Below are positions 46,320-59,142 of a DNA stretch of 64,000 nucleotides, in pieces (the stretch's first letter is position 1; each line of letters opens with the position of its first letter). Under the pieces are notes generated by a model. That model was given only the letters and a program-made list of their open reading frames with translations, had not been told where the DNA came from and ran no database searches. A program made the position numbers and the translations under genes. This stretch comes from Liquidambar formosana (Eukaryota; Streptophyta; Magnoliopsida; Saxifragales; Altingiaceae), in the NCBI GenBank assembly GCA_039720395.1, contig CM077827.1, positions 10,826,099 through 10,890,098 of the forward strand, in the 5' to 3' direction.

Positions 46320-48600
46320 CTAAGGGGGAGTAAGGCAATTAACATATGTAACGACTTCATCTCCACTGTTTGAAGTTGTATCTAGTTCCTTTTCACTTTC
46401 TGAGTGTGAATCTGTTGCACTACTGTCTGGTGTATTTAATCGAGGTGAAATATTTTTGCCTTCACTTTCCTTTATTTCTATGAGTGTGGTCTGGTGGTTA
46501 GATTTATTCTGTGCTAAATCTTTCTCACTAATTTTTGTTTTAGTCAGGATCTTCTTTGATTCACTTTTTTGAGTGTCTTCAACTGGATTCTCTTGGGAAG
46601 ATTGCATATTTGATGAAATAATTTGACTAGGTTTTTCCTCTTGCAGAATTGCTTTGCCTTTGCTTTTTTTGGCTTTTACCAATGGACTTTGTTGGGACGA
46701 GACAGGTTGGTAGGTAAGCCATTGTAGCTTAGAGTCTGGAAGTGTATTTTCTGAAACAATTGCTTGGGAAATTGTGAAGCTTTTGTTGATTATTCCCCCA
46801 AACGAATTTTCAAATGCTTTGACTTATAGGAGATATTCTTATCCTGTGCATTTTTAAAAGAGAATGGCGTTCAGCTTGGTTGGATGCTGTATGAGAATAA
46901 AATAGATGTTAGTTTCTTCTTAGGATCAGGAAAACTTAGATAGGCATAAGGGGAGGTTGAAGTAATTTATTGGTGTTTTACTTGGTTCTTGTATTCGTAC
47001 AAATCTGCTGCTTTGATTTATAAAATACTTTCAGCAACTTCTCCAAACACGGTAGCCATGATTGTGGTTGTTGAATCAAATACTTCAACTCTTACAAGAG
47101 ACCTGTGTTTGGGAATTTTTTTATTGCTATCTTTAGTGTTGTTAAAAAATGAAAGCTAAGTGAGGGAAAGAGAGATATTAAATGAGTTTATTGAGGATAA
47201 ATTTTACCTTGGGATAGCTGTGCATTGAGAGGACTTACAACCTGTGCATGTGAATATTTGGTGAAGCATTGCATCTGTTTTTTTACTACAGCGATGGCAT
47301 GACATGTAAGAAAATGCTTGAGAAAAGTCACGAACTTAGATCCTTCCATTTGTCCAGAAAGTTGTCTGTTTGTAAATATTGTTTGTGTAAATATGTGATG
47401 GAAACAATTACTTATGTGAATCTGTTGGGAAGAAAGCAAAGAAAGATAATTTTTTTGGAGAATTTGTAGGTGAGTGAGTTTCTTACATTTGGAGCCATCA
47501 GTGAAGCTTGTTGAAGTTCTTTTACAGCTGTTAGAGAAGTTGGCCTTGCAGTGTTTGTTGAAGAGAAGTAATTTGTAGTGTTGAATCTGGTTGCAATATT
47601 TTCACATTCTTTATTGTACTTGTTTGATGAGAAGACATTACGTGAGATATGAGTTGAGATATATGTGACTACTTGAGTTAGTTGTGTGATACCATGATTT
47701 CAAGTCAGCTGTGTGAGGAATTGCAGGGTACAACAATAAAGAGGTTGCAGCTCTTGTTGATAGTGATAGACCTTTATCCAATTGTGTGATGAGAGAAGTA
47801 TTAGCTTGTTTGGAAAGATAAGGATGGCTGCTAATGTAGTATTAAATAGAGAATTTAAATTTTACCATTATATTTGACAACATAAACTCTTAGCACTGCA
47901 ATGACAGGTTTCTCATGTAACTTCTCATAAATGATTGAGCAGTTGCGCTCCGTTAAGTGATCCTAGAAAGTGATAAGGGTGGGTATCATTCTTTCATGGT
48001 AGAAGAATATGTAAGTAGTAAAATAATAATGTAGTTAATGTTATTTTAGCAAATCTAAAACTTGAAAAATTTGACTGACGCAATAACAGTGAACTAATAC
48101 GAAGATCGAATACTTACTCACGGTTGATGATGATAGCTTCTTGTATAGTAGACTGTGTAGTAGCTGTTTGGTGAGGTGCTTTCATGTCTAAGAGAATGCC
48201 TATAACATCTGCATAAGTTTTTGTTAGGATATAAAGTTACACTATTTTGGTGGAAATATTAGTTTAGTGTAGAGAGGTTTTGTTGTTTACTAATTGCTGT
48301 GCCTTTTCCAAGGTACTTGTAAAAATCTGAGAATGGTGTGAATTCATATGTAGTGGCAATGGTGTTTTGATTATCTGGAGAACATTCTTCTATAACTGTG
48401 GATGCACTGATTCTCTAATCATATGGATGACCTAAGTATTGGAACTGTGGTGGTATTGCTTTGATGATGGCGTTGGAGATGTAGTATTCTCCATTTTCTT
48501 TGAATCTATTGTCTAGTCGACCAATGTCTTCACCCCAAATGCTTGCTTGTGTTTGAGTTCCCTGTTTTGAGAAAAACATAATTTAGTATATCATACAATG

Positions 48601-48635
<35 letters not shown>

Positions 48636-48851
48636 GTGTTTGTAGAAAAGAATGGAATGTTGTTGTTATGATGTTAGTTGAGACCTTGGAATCTATGAGA
48701 ATGAGTGATTGCAATTTTGTGGGGCTTTGTTTAAAGCTTCTGATGGTGTGTTTCTCTTCAACTTTAACTCGAACTCTCCAACCACGCAAAGTGCAAGGGT
48801 TAATATCTTTAATGTATAACTCTTGTTCATTCACTGTGCACTCTTTCTTGT
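46320..48851 (-). pseudogene. RPA1-like (replication protein A 70-kDa) gene in Helitron
   Basis: Single-strand DNA-binding protein with OB folds, a common passenger or accessory gene of plant Helitrons. On the minus strand: DBD-A start (ELYIKDINPCTLRGWRVRVK, ~48830-48770), its second half (ASIWGEDIGRLDNRFKENG, ~48550-48490), DBD-B (YADVIGILLDMKAP, ~48215-48175, then KPVIAVLRVYVVKYN), a DBD-C zinc ribbon with two C-x2-C pairs (SCHRCSKKTD.. FTCTGCKSS, ~47305-47235), then ATVFGEVAESIL (~47060-47015) and a Lys/Ser-rich tail ending at 46320. Stops occur inside DBD-A (TAG at 48415-48417) and DBD-C (TAA after ESIL), so it is broken. Exon borders are approximate and the first exon was not found. Confidence 0.78.
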
Positions 48852-51270
48852 CTATATTTGTGAGAAAGATTAAAATGTAGACAATTGGATGTGAGAAAGG
48901 GTGTGAAAAGAATAGTATGAAACATAACAAATAAAAATTGTTAAAGAATTATTGGTTTATTGATATGGGGTAAAGAAGATTGGAAACACAATAGTCAAGT
49001 GTTTGTTTAAGTTTTGAACGATAATAATTGATAGTATGTCGACATTAGAACCAATGACAATTAGTTATGCTGAAAAATTGAAATAAGAATTGCAGTTGAA
49101 GTGTTGTATTTGAGAAACATATAACGGTATATTTGTTGTTAAATAGGAGTTTAGTCAAAGAAATTGTTTGATGTATCGAAGGTGCAAATGTAACGAAAGG
49201 AAATTGTTTTTAAAGAAATTGTCGAACATAATTGTGTTAACATAATTGCATAGACTCATACAAGTTTATGAAGTAGATGTTAGTTTTTTGAATGTTGAGG
49301 ATTATGTTATTATTCATGTTTATTGTTATATGTTTTGTGCTATTTTTGTGTGTTATTGATCGATATTTTACACAAGATTAATAATTGGTTTGTTAAAATA
49401 AGTTCTATAGTTAAGTGTTATGTATTTATACTTTAATTGGAGAAGTTGCTTTATGATTGACTATTTATTGTTTTAATATGTTAGATTTATTATGAAAGAG
49501 TTATGAGTGAGTAAGAAGTGTCATTGTAATTGGTAGAGGTTATAAAGTATTGATTATGGTAAGTTCATGTTTTAAATTTATTACGTTTTCGTTTTGAAGG
49601 TTTGTTTATGCTTTAGTTTTTAGAATAGTTGTGTTCGATTGTACTTTTTTGGTTGGATGCGATTTCTAGAAGGAGAACTAAATGCTGAAGCAAATTTGTT
49701 TTGCGTTTATTATTAAATTGAAGACAAGTGATTTAATGAAGGTATATAGGAAGGTGTTGATATAAGATTTCTCGTAATTGTTTGCTTTGGTTGTTAAGTT
49801 AACATGATTGCTTATTTCAATAAGAAATTTTAGTACTTGTATTAGATTCTTATTATGTTCTTGGTCTAACATATTATTCAAGTTTTTAAGTAGAAAAGTT
49901 TTTATCCACATGTTTAGTTCATAATAAGGACTCAAGTGTAGAAAGTTCAAGAGGAAAACGTAAAAATGAAGAGTGCAAAAGAGGTGAGTAAAAGTTAGAA
50001 ACGTTAAGTAAAGTATGAAAACAAGAGCTTTTATTATGTTCTTTAATGTGGAGATAATTAGTTAAGTTTTTGTCTTGTTGAATAGATTCAAATAGTAGAT
50101 GTAATATTTTTTTATTTAAAGTGATAAATCGAGATAGAGGGATCATTAATTTTCTTCAATAGTAAAAGGTTGATTAACAATAATTTTAAAAATGAAGCAT
50201 TGATAGATTTGATTAAGTACTCATGAAGAGGTCTAGAATTTTGTTTAATATTAATTTGTTCATAGTGTAATGCTTATTTTAACCAAGATTTTTATAAGCA
50301 TAATATAGTTGTTTTGTTGTTAGTGTAGTTTTTCATAATATCTTGCTAAAGATATTTTTTTACTGAGAATTGTTTTTAAAGAAATTTTTTTTTTGTAAAA
50401 ATGTTTGTTATGAGAAATGGCAATATTGTTTGTGAGAAATTTTTTTTGCAAAGAACAAATAGATAGATTTTTTACGTCGAGAATACGTGGCTAATTTTAG
50501 AAGCAATTGAGTTCATGTTGATTTGTGTCTTGTAATTATTTTTTTTTATACTTATACAGAGTTATTTATAGTTAAGTTTTGTTAATGAAAGAAATTTTTG
50601 TTGAGTCTTTATTTGATATGGTTATTTGTAGGTATATAAATAGATCTAATTATATGTGTTTATTTATTGTTTGTTTTTATTGGTTAATCAATTTATAATA
50701 TACATAGAATGGAAATAGATATTGTGTAAAAATTATTGGTAAATTATTGAATTTGGAGGAAATTTTTAAAAACTCTGATTAATATTTTTTTACCTTACTT
50801 CTTTTTTTGTTTTTTTGTTTTATTGTATATGTATCGTTTGTGATATTTTAAATTTATGTACTTTTTTTGACATTTTAATTTTAGATTGTTTATTAATAGC
50901 GTGATAATTTTTTATGTTATATAACGTATTTTTATCATAATAATTTAAGGATAAAAGGAGGAAGAAGTAAATAAATTTTAATATTTTATATATAGTTTTA
51001 TATAGAAGAACTTATGAATTTTGGAATATGCTTTCTAATGTAAGAATTATTGTTGTGTATTATTTGTTTGTTAATGTATATTTTTGCTTAAAAATGACGT
51101 ATTGTTATATTTGTTATAAGATATTAGCTATGATTATAGTAACTGAATGAAAGTGAAAAAATAGTAATGGAATGAAATAACATCTTTTGAGCAAACACAT
51201 GTAGTGTAGATATTTTAATTAAAAATGATAGAGAGAATGAATTGTACCAAGTAGTTTTTTTTTTGCTTAA
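48852..51270. other. Spacer between RPA1-like and RepHel genes
   Basis: Strongly AT-rich; no coding exon recognised. It would hold the RPA1-like promoter and missing first exon and the RepHel 3' flank. Confidence 0.5.
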
Positions 51271-54200
51271 TCATTGAGAATGAGCTAGTTGAAGAATATC
51301 TTTGCACACTATGTTTGTAGTGAGTTCTATGTCAGTGTCTTCGGAAGTAGCTTTGATTAAGACTTTAATGTTATTTTAGCCTGTTGCCCTAGAAAGTGCA
51401 ACATATAATTGCCTATGTGAGAAGACAGGTTGCGGTAGGTATATACCTACATTTTTTAAAGTCTGACCTTGTGCTTTGTTGATAGTCATCGCAAAAGAAA
51501 GTCTGATTGGGAATTGAGTTCTTTTGAAAGGGAATGGATTTATCAACTTTGTTTGGTAGAATTGGAATTCTTGGTATAAAAACTCTTTCATTCTTGTGAT
51601 GTCCAATTGCAATCTCAGCATCAATCACATTTTTATCAAATCCTCGACATATTAATCTAGTACCATTTGATAGTCCTTTTGAGGGGTCAATGTTGCGCAA
51701 AAGAATGACTGGTACTCCTAGTTTAAGGACTAAATGATAAGGAGGATATCCATTTGGAATCAAAGTGTTGAAAAAGTCTTCATCAAGATTGTATTTTGCA
51801 CAATTTATGCTTTCATCACGACTTCTATAGATCTTGGCTTGACCTGGAAATCTAGACACCAACATTTCATTGATTTCGTCAACTGAATCATTTTTAGGTG
51901 TCAATATAGCTCGATCTACAATAGAATAATTTGTTGCATTGTATGTATAAATATCTAGGAAAACAACATCAATGAGTGAGATAAGTGAAGATTGACTGTC
52001 TTTTTTCTGAGGAAGTAAAATGTCTTTAGGTAGTTGAATGAGATTATGATTGATAACAGGATTCTGTTCCATCACCAACTTGAAGTAAAAAGCTTGTAAA
52101 ACATGGATCAAGCTGAGTGCGCATGTTGATTGAGAGAGTAAGGACTTTGAGTTGTGGCCATAAAGTTCAATTAACAAAGCTAGCATATTTTGCTTCATCT
52201 TGTGAGGAACCAGGAACAACTAGTAATACTTGTCGAAAATCTCCTCCAAATACAATAACTTTGCCCCCAAATAATAGTAAAGAACCTATCAAGTCTTGTA
52301 GCATACGATCAAGTGCTTCAATTGCTTTACGTTTGGCCATAGATGCTTCATCCCAGACTATGAGCTTTGTTGCACGGAGTAATTTTGCTAGGCTACTCTG
52401 TTTGCTGACATTGAAAGTGAGTTGTTCAGAATGATCTATTGGAATTTTGAAACGTGAGTGAGCAATGCAACCACCTGGTAAAATTGATGCAACAACTCCA
52501 GATGTTGCAATTGCAATAGCAATATCTCCAGCAGATCTAACTGTTGAGAGTAAAGCACGATATAAGTAACTTTTTCCTATCCCCTCAACAAAGAATGCAC
52601 CAGATACGTTGTTATTGATACATAGAAGTATAGTGTTGTATGCAACTCTCTGTTCATGATTTAAACTTTGAATACAGTGCAGATCCTCTTGTGTTATTGG
52701 TATGCTCAATTCATCTGCCATTTCTTTTGAGGCAAATTCTTCATGAGTAAGATTGACAGGTGTATTTGTAAGTTTGAACTCGTCAATGTTTCTACCCATA
52801 GATTCAAGTGTTGAAGCAATTGAGCACAAGACTTGGATTTTGATTGTGGTTCTTGAAGATGTTGGGTTTTGATAGAAATCTTTTGACAGAAAGGTTTCAA
52901 ATTGTGTCCACAATTCCTTGGGATTTGCTGGGTTGCAATAAACAAGAATTGTAGCAAATAAATGACGAAGTGCTCCAGGCATTTGTAAAGTTGATGCCTC
53001 AGCTAAACAATCTACTGTGTTAGAATCGCTATGCAATAGTTCATGCATAAGTGCTGCTATGCAAAATGAAGAAACTATAGTACCATTGACTGACATTAAA
53101 CTTTCAAAAGATGTTGCTCCTTGTACGTGATTAAGCAATAACCTCAAATAGTATCTATCACTTTCAGAGGGATCAGCAGCTGCAATTCTTCCAATTGCTT
53201 TTCCTATTTTACGAGGTGTCCACATTCGATCTTGTTTACTCCACACATAGTGTTCAGGAAAATCTCTATATAGATATCTATGTGCATCAGGATTAAATTG
53301 ATTCATTTTAAAGTACTCAGTCAACATTATCTTGGATAAGAATTGATTACGGGCAATAGAGTCAAGTGAATTTGAGTCTTTAAAGGGAACAGAATACTTA
53401 TTTTCAAAATGTAGTTGTAAAATGATAATAGTTAGAGTTACATCGTTCATAACGAATTGGTATATTCTCCACATAGCTTCAGGAGGACTTATCCATCGAC
53501 CAAGTTGGAACTCTGTGATTTCATCAATTTCGTTGATTTCTTGGTTTTGGTGAATTTGGAATTTAACTCTGTTATGTCTCTTGTAAATGTACTTGTAGAT
53601 GTATTTGACTGCTGTAATTGTTGAACAAATTTCAAAGTTGATATGACAGTCATATTTTGCCAATAGATATGCATTGTATGGAATAACCGAACGGTTATCT
53701 AGTAGACTTCCTCTAACTAATACAACTTCTTTGTTGTCTCTCCTCCTATAAATAGGGTAAGAATTTTGGCCTTGAGTTGTTACATCAGAGAATTGCTTAG
53801 GATTATGATCTTTACATTTTCCTTTTCTCATGCAAACATTATTAGGCTTTAATTGACCACAAGGACCATGCATCATGTGTTTAATAACTGCAGATTGTAA
53901 ATGAGAATTATCATTTGAGGGTATTTTTGCAGATACATATTGATCATATAAGTTAGGAGATGTGATCTTTGAATTCTTTTGAAGGATTATGAGGAAGTGA
54001 ACATGTGGAAGACCTCGTTTTTGGAATTCAACAACATATGTATAAGATGCTACTGGTCCGAAAATATTCTTTTGGAAAAGATCATCTTTCAGTTCTTCTA
54101 ATTTAGCTCTGAACACACGAGCAACCAAATCTGGTCGATTTTGAGCTTCTTCTCCTCTAAGCAAGTGTTTTTTTATTTCTAGCCAGCTAGGATTGCATGT

Positions 54201-57200
54201 CATTGTGATGAATAAATCTGGTTTTCCAAATTTTTGTACCAAGGTCATTGCTTTAATAAATCTATTCCGCATATCTCTTGGGCTTCCAATAAATGTAGCT
54301 GGTAAAACGATTCTGCGACCAATTGCTCAGCCATGTGTTTCTCCTGCAGTTATACTATCAACAATTTCTTGATAAAGTTCAGCTCGAATTTCTTCTTGAT
54401 GGTTACGTAAGTAATCCAAGCGAGAAGTTTCGATTTTGATGTACATATCAACAACATATTGCTGGAGCAAACGTCCACTATGCAGTAAGAGAGATTTGTC
54501 ATGTTGTCTGATCTGTAGCTTGTAGCAATAGTATTCACAAGCAGAGACATTAACTTTTTTCTTTGAAAGATTCTGAGTAGCTAATTAAGATGGAAAAATA
54601 TTAATTAGAATTTTATAGGAAGATAATGATTTTGTTATGTACAATTTGGAGCTTTGATTTTATGGTATTACCTTAAAATTCAACAGCAAAGAGGTTTTCT
54701 ACAGAACTCATATTAATTGCATCCATTGAGTGCTCACCAGGACATGAAGAATTTGTTTGAGCTGGATTAGTTCTTTTGATATCGTTATGCCAACCACTTT
54801 AACCAAATGGAAATAAAAGTGGATATTGAAGGGGATCATAACAGCCATAAAAATAGTTGACTCTATGTTTTTCTTGATGGCGACCATGCACAAGTATTTC
54901 TCGAGAATTGGAAGATTCAGCATTTTCAATCCATATAGCAACAACTTGTGATGCAGTAGGAGCATTGAATACTTGTTGATCAATTTTAGGAGTAGCACTT
55001 ATTAGAATTTGATGATTGTCTAAGTTCGGAATATTTGATAAGCTTCGAAAGAATGTAGAGTACGGATTTAACTCAAGAATATTCATCAGTAATTGAATAA
55101 TTGAGGATCTGACTCTATTAGAATGAGCTATTCTATTCTCAATTTCATGCTCAGTGTCATAGAAGTATAGCTGTAAGTAACTTGCTGAACCATCACTCGG
55201 CAACAAGCTATTGATATAATGATAGAGTTGCCCTTGTACCCTAAAAGTATAGATACCATTGTTTCTCTTGCATAAATTACGATCAAAATGTATTCCAAGA
55301 GAAGTGAATGCAAACAAATCATTATATGTTTGAACATAAGTTCTAAAAGAAGTAGCATCATCTGAATCACCATAATAGAGATCCGCCAAAGCTTCAGGCG
55401 GTTGTGGTGAAGTTAACATAATTTTACCAGTAGAACAACAAAATCCTTTTGGTTCTCTGTAGGAAGCGTTCAGCAAGGCAAAACGAACATCGTTCAACAT
55501 TCGGCAGTAATGATCGTTGTGTTGGAATCAACATTCTTTCAGAAGGAGATAGAATAAGAATTGTTGGTTGGTGATGATGTGTGGTAGCATGAGTTCAGAG
55601 GTGATTTCTTGAAGTTGAAGCTAAAAAGAAATGATTGGAAGTAAATGTAAAGTGATTATTTTAAAGATATTGTTATAAGTGTAGCAATGAAGATAAGTAT
55701 AGTTAAGAGTATGATGATATGTAAGTTTTTTACGTACCTTCATTTTGATTGTTGGAAGGCATAGAAGCTGTGAATCGCGTTCTTTTATTACTTTTAGCTA
55801 AATGAGACAAAATTATTCAAACATAAGATTTTAATAGAAGTGTATAAGAATAATGTCTATGTAATAGTATCTTATTGAGGTATAGTAGAGTTGATAAATA
55901 AGTATGAGTACTGTTCATAAGGGACCTTGAACTTCTTGGGGTCTTTGTTGATTGCCAACAATTTTGTTTTGTTTATGAGACATTGTTGTTCTGGTTTCTG
56001 TAACAAAGAAGAGATTTATGGATGTAATAGCTAATTAGAGAAGTTAGAAGAAAATTGTTAAATTGGTAAAAATATAGATTTCTAAATAACGTAATAAGAG
56101 ATTGGAAGAGAAGAATTAAGTTCATAGAGTTTCCTGGAATGTTGGGTTTCTTCTTCTGAGCACAGATTTCTCTTCGGCGACGCAAATTTTGTTGTCTTTT
56201 GTCAGGTTCTACGATGAAAAAAATGTCATTACCTAATATTGAGGATTTATTTTGTATATAAAATCATTGTATGTGGAATTCATTGTATTATTTCTGCGAA
56301 ACTAACTTTAATTGTATTTATTTATAAATTTATAGTAGAAGTCTTATAGAAAATGCTTCAAATATGATTTACCAAAAGGATTGTCTGAAGAAGCATTGTT
56401 TGGAACGATGGCAGATAAATCTGTATTGATAGAAGGTTCATGAAGATTGCTTTCTTGATGATTCCTAGTTTTACAAGAGTCAATACCATTGATTACTGAA
56501 GAATGCTTCAAAGCTTTTTTCTCAGCATAGAGTTCTCTTCTACGACTCAACTTTTGTTCTCGTTTGTCATTTGCTATAATAAAGAAATAGTCATTATAGA
56601 ATGACGGAAGGAATAATGTAGCAATCAACTCCTCACCATTGATTATAGCTACATTGGTTAAAGACTGAATGGTAATATTTGTTGCTGTCTGTAGTTTTCT
56701 CTTCTTTTGAGTGCTTTCTTTTTTGCTACAATCTAGAAAATAATGTCAATTGGTTACGATGAGGAGACTGTAATCTATATAAATTCTAGATAAGAGCCTC
56801 ACTTCAAGTTATTCATAATAAGGAGTGAAGAGTAGAATAAAACAGTAAATGCATTAATTTATTTCCTACCAAGAGCATCATTTGAATATAGAGGAGAAAG
56901 TGGGCTAACTAAACCCAAAAGAACAGAGGAATTAACTACAAGAATTATTTCTTGAACATTACTTGTAGCTGAGTTGTTATGACAAGGTCCTCCAGAGGAC
57001 CTCTTAATGAGAGCTGCGTAAGAAAAATTGAGCAATAGAAAACATAGTTCAAGTTCTAATATCGCAAATGAAGAAGATGAAGGCTTTCATAAAAAGTAAA
57101 TATGAGTTGTCATCACAGCAAGAATTTCGGTGAAATAGTAAATAATGAAATTTATTTATTATAGTTTAAAGGAAAACATTGTTCAAAGTATTTATTGGCT

Positions 57201-59038
57201 GAACTATGTCAAATGAGATTGTCCATTCTATAAGTAAAATGAACACTGAATAATAAAAGTTGTGCAAAATAATGTAAAAAAATTGGGTTCCAATGTTTAT
57301 CAATATTAATATTTATTGCAAGTAGTGCTCAATTTTAATTGCTAGTAAAAATCTATTTCAGTATAAACAAGGTACTAATTTCATTGAAACAATGGAAACA
57401 TAAATTTTGTAACATTCATAACTACATAGTAAATATTGCAAAAATAAATGTGCAAATAGTAGTGTTTTAAAAATTTACATTAGTGTAGAGAAAGTCGATA
57501 TTTTTATGTAATTATGTTAAGGGATACTTGTTTTTATTTTATTTTTGGTGGTTCATGAATTATGAAAGTTTAATATCTACCTATCATTTTAAGAATTTCA
57601 GAAGAATACTATAAAATAAATAACATATATTTGATTGTTAAATCAACGTCAAAGATAGAACACATAGTTGTCCGAGCTATATGTTTTACTGATAAGAGTT
57701 AGAAAAGTAGTGTGAAATCAAACATTAAGGTAGAATTCCAAGAGCAATGAATTAGCGATCTGTTATTCAAGAGGAAGAAGCAAACATATTGTTCTTGAAG
57801 GAAGGGGAAAAGATTAATTATTCATATTAAAGAGTTGTATGAAGATTGCCTATGGAAGGACTCTTTTGTAGTACAGATTGTATAGGTATGAAATTTTAGG
57901 TGAGGAATTGATCCAGTTAATTATTTATCATAGATTCTTATTGTTTCACTCATTTTAATGAGCATATATAAGTTCAAATATGAATTATCTTTTTTACAAT
58001 AAGTTTCACCTATGTTGCTTTGAAGCATATGTAATGGAAAAGTGGAATGTTTAGCGTACGACAGAACATTTGTTAAAACAAATAGTTACAATATGTAGGT
58101 ACTTTTATATAGCACTTGTACTTCTATTTACAACACCATATCCATACATAGTTTGATGAACATCTATTGGGACAATAAATATTGTTTACAATAAGAGCTA
58201 AACATTATATTTACATAATACAACCCAATATTGGGCTTCAAGAATATAAATACCAATGACACTTGCCAAGTAGACATATATTGCATTCTGTTATTGATCG
58301 TTACATATAACGCAAGATGAGTTGTGATCGTGCAATAGACATAAAAATAGGAGATAAAGGCAGGTAAATGCATAAATTACTAATAATTGGTTAGGCAACT
58401 GATGTCACTTTAAAGATGTATCCATTACAAAATAAAAAATGTATAACATAAAGGAATAAGACAAATGGATAGTTTCAAATCTTAACTAATTTGGAAAAAT
58501 TAGTAAGCAAAAATTATTGATATTGAAATTAAATATACATAAGATTAGGTTTCAGAACAACAACAATGTTTTCTAGAGTCCAGACTATGTCTTCAATTTG
58601 TAGTGATATTTTAGGTGATTAAAAGAACACATCCAATTATTTTGTCATTGAACAAAGTAGAAATAATTAAAAGGTATAGAATTCAAATTATAGATAAATC
58701 CAACGTTAGAAAGTAAACTCAATATAAGCAAGACTATAGTTCTAAAGATTTGAAATGAAATCAACATAAGTTAAATGTTAGAAATCACAAGCTATAACTT
58801 GAAATGAAATAAAAGAATCTTGCTTGTTTCGAATTATTTTGTTGTGGACAATAAAATTTTGAAGTAAACAAATGAAAAACTTACCTCAAGAATCTCACAT
58901 ATTAAGAAACAAATGTAAGAATATGGTAAAAGCAGCTAAATAAAGAAATATCTGAAAAAGAAATTAATACCAGTGTGTAAGCCATTAGAAGGTGCTTTTG
59001 TAGATGTTAGGAGTTGTTTGAAGATCTTTTTCAGCCAT
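51271..59038 (-). pseudogene. Helitron RepHel (HUH Rep endonuclease + PIF1-like helicase), decayed
   Basis: Rolling-circle transposase. Proposed ATG at 59038 (MAEKDLQTTPN) with stop and donor close by. Upstream exons: ~57015-56870, 56580-56370 (REQKLSRRRELYAEKK) and 56220-56110. Then a zinc motif (ERCSFC..GFCC, ~55510-55440), AFTSLGIHFDR (~55310), Helitron_like_N (CEYYCYKLQIRQHD, ~54540), Rep FITMTCNPSW and GLPHVHFL (HVH ~54005), two-Tyr block KYIYKYIYK (~53590), and helicase VEGIGKSYLYRALL (~52590), VWDEASMAK (~52355), GGDFRQVL (~52235), TINKAQGQT and [10 protein letters not shown] (51376). Breaks: stops at 54799, ~54329, 52167 and 51376; frameshifts near 52066 and 51537; P-loop shortened. 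Confidence 0.88.
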
Positions 59039-59097
59039 GGTGAAAACCTGGATTGCTGGATATGAGGATTCAGAATGGAAAATATATATCTTTATGT

Positions 59098-59105
59098 GTA
59101 TATAT
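59098..59105 (-). promoter_or_regulatory. Possible TATA box of RepHel
   Basis: The minus strand reads TATATATAC about 60 bases before the proposed ATG at 59038. AT-rich surroundings make this weak evidence. Confidence 0.35.
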
Positions 59106-59118
59106 ACAGCTCCCCACC

Positions 59119-59142
59119 CTCCCCCCCCCCCCCCCCCCCCGC
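59119..59142. repeat. Poly-C tract
   Basis: A nearly uninterrupted run of about 20 C on the plus strand, upstream of RepHel. Unusual in so AT-rich a region. Confidence 0.9.

Noticed and set aside
46320..46682. Charged 120-residue ORF as an independent gene
   Set aside because: Frame continues upstream and follows the RPA1-like DBD-C; treated as the tail of that gene.
48600..48635. Long poly-T run as an SINE or LINE tail
   Set aside because: No element body with promoter boxes or coding motifs adjoins it; it lies in an RPA1-like intron.
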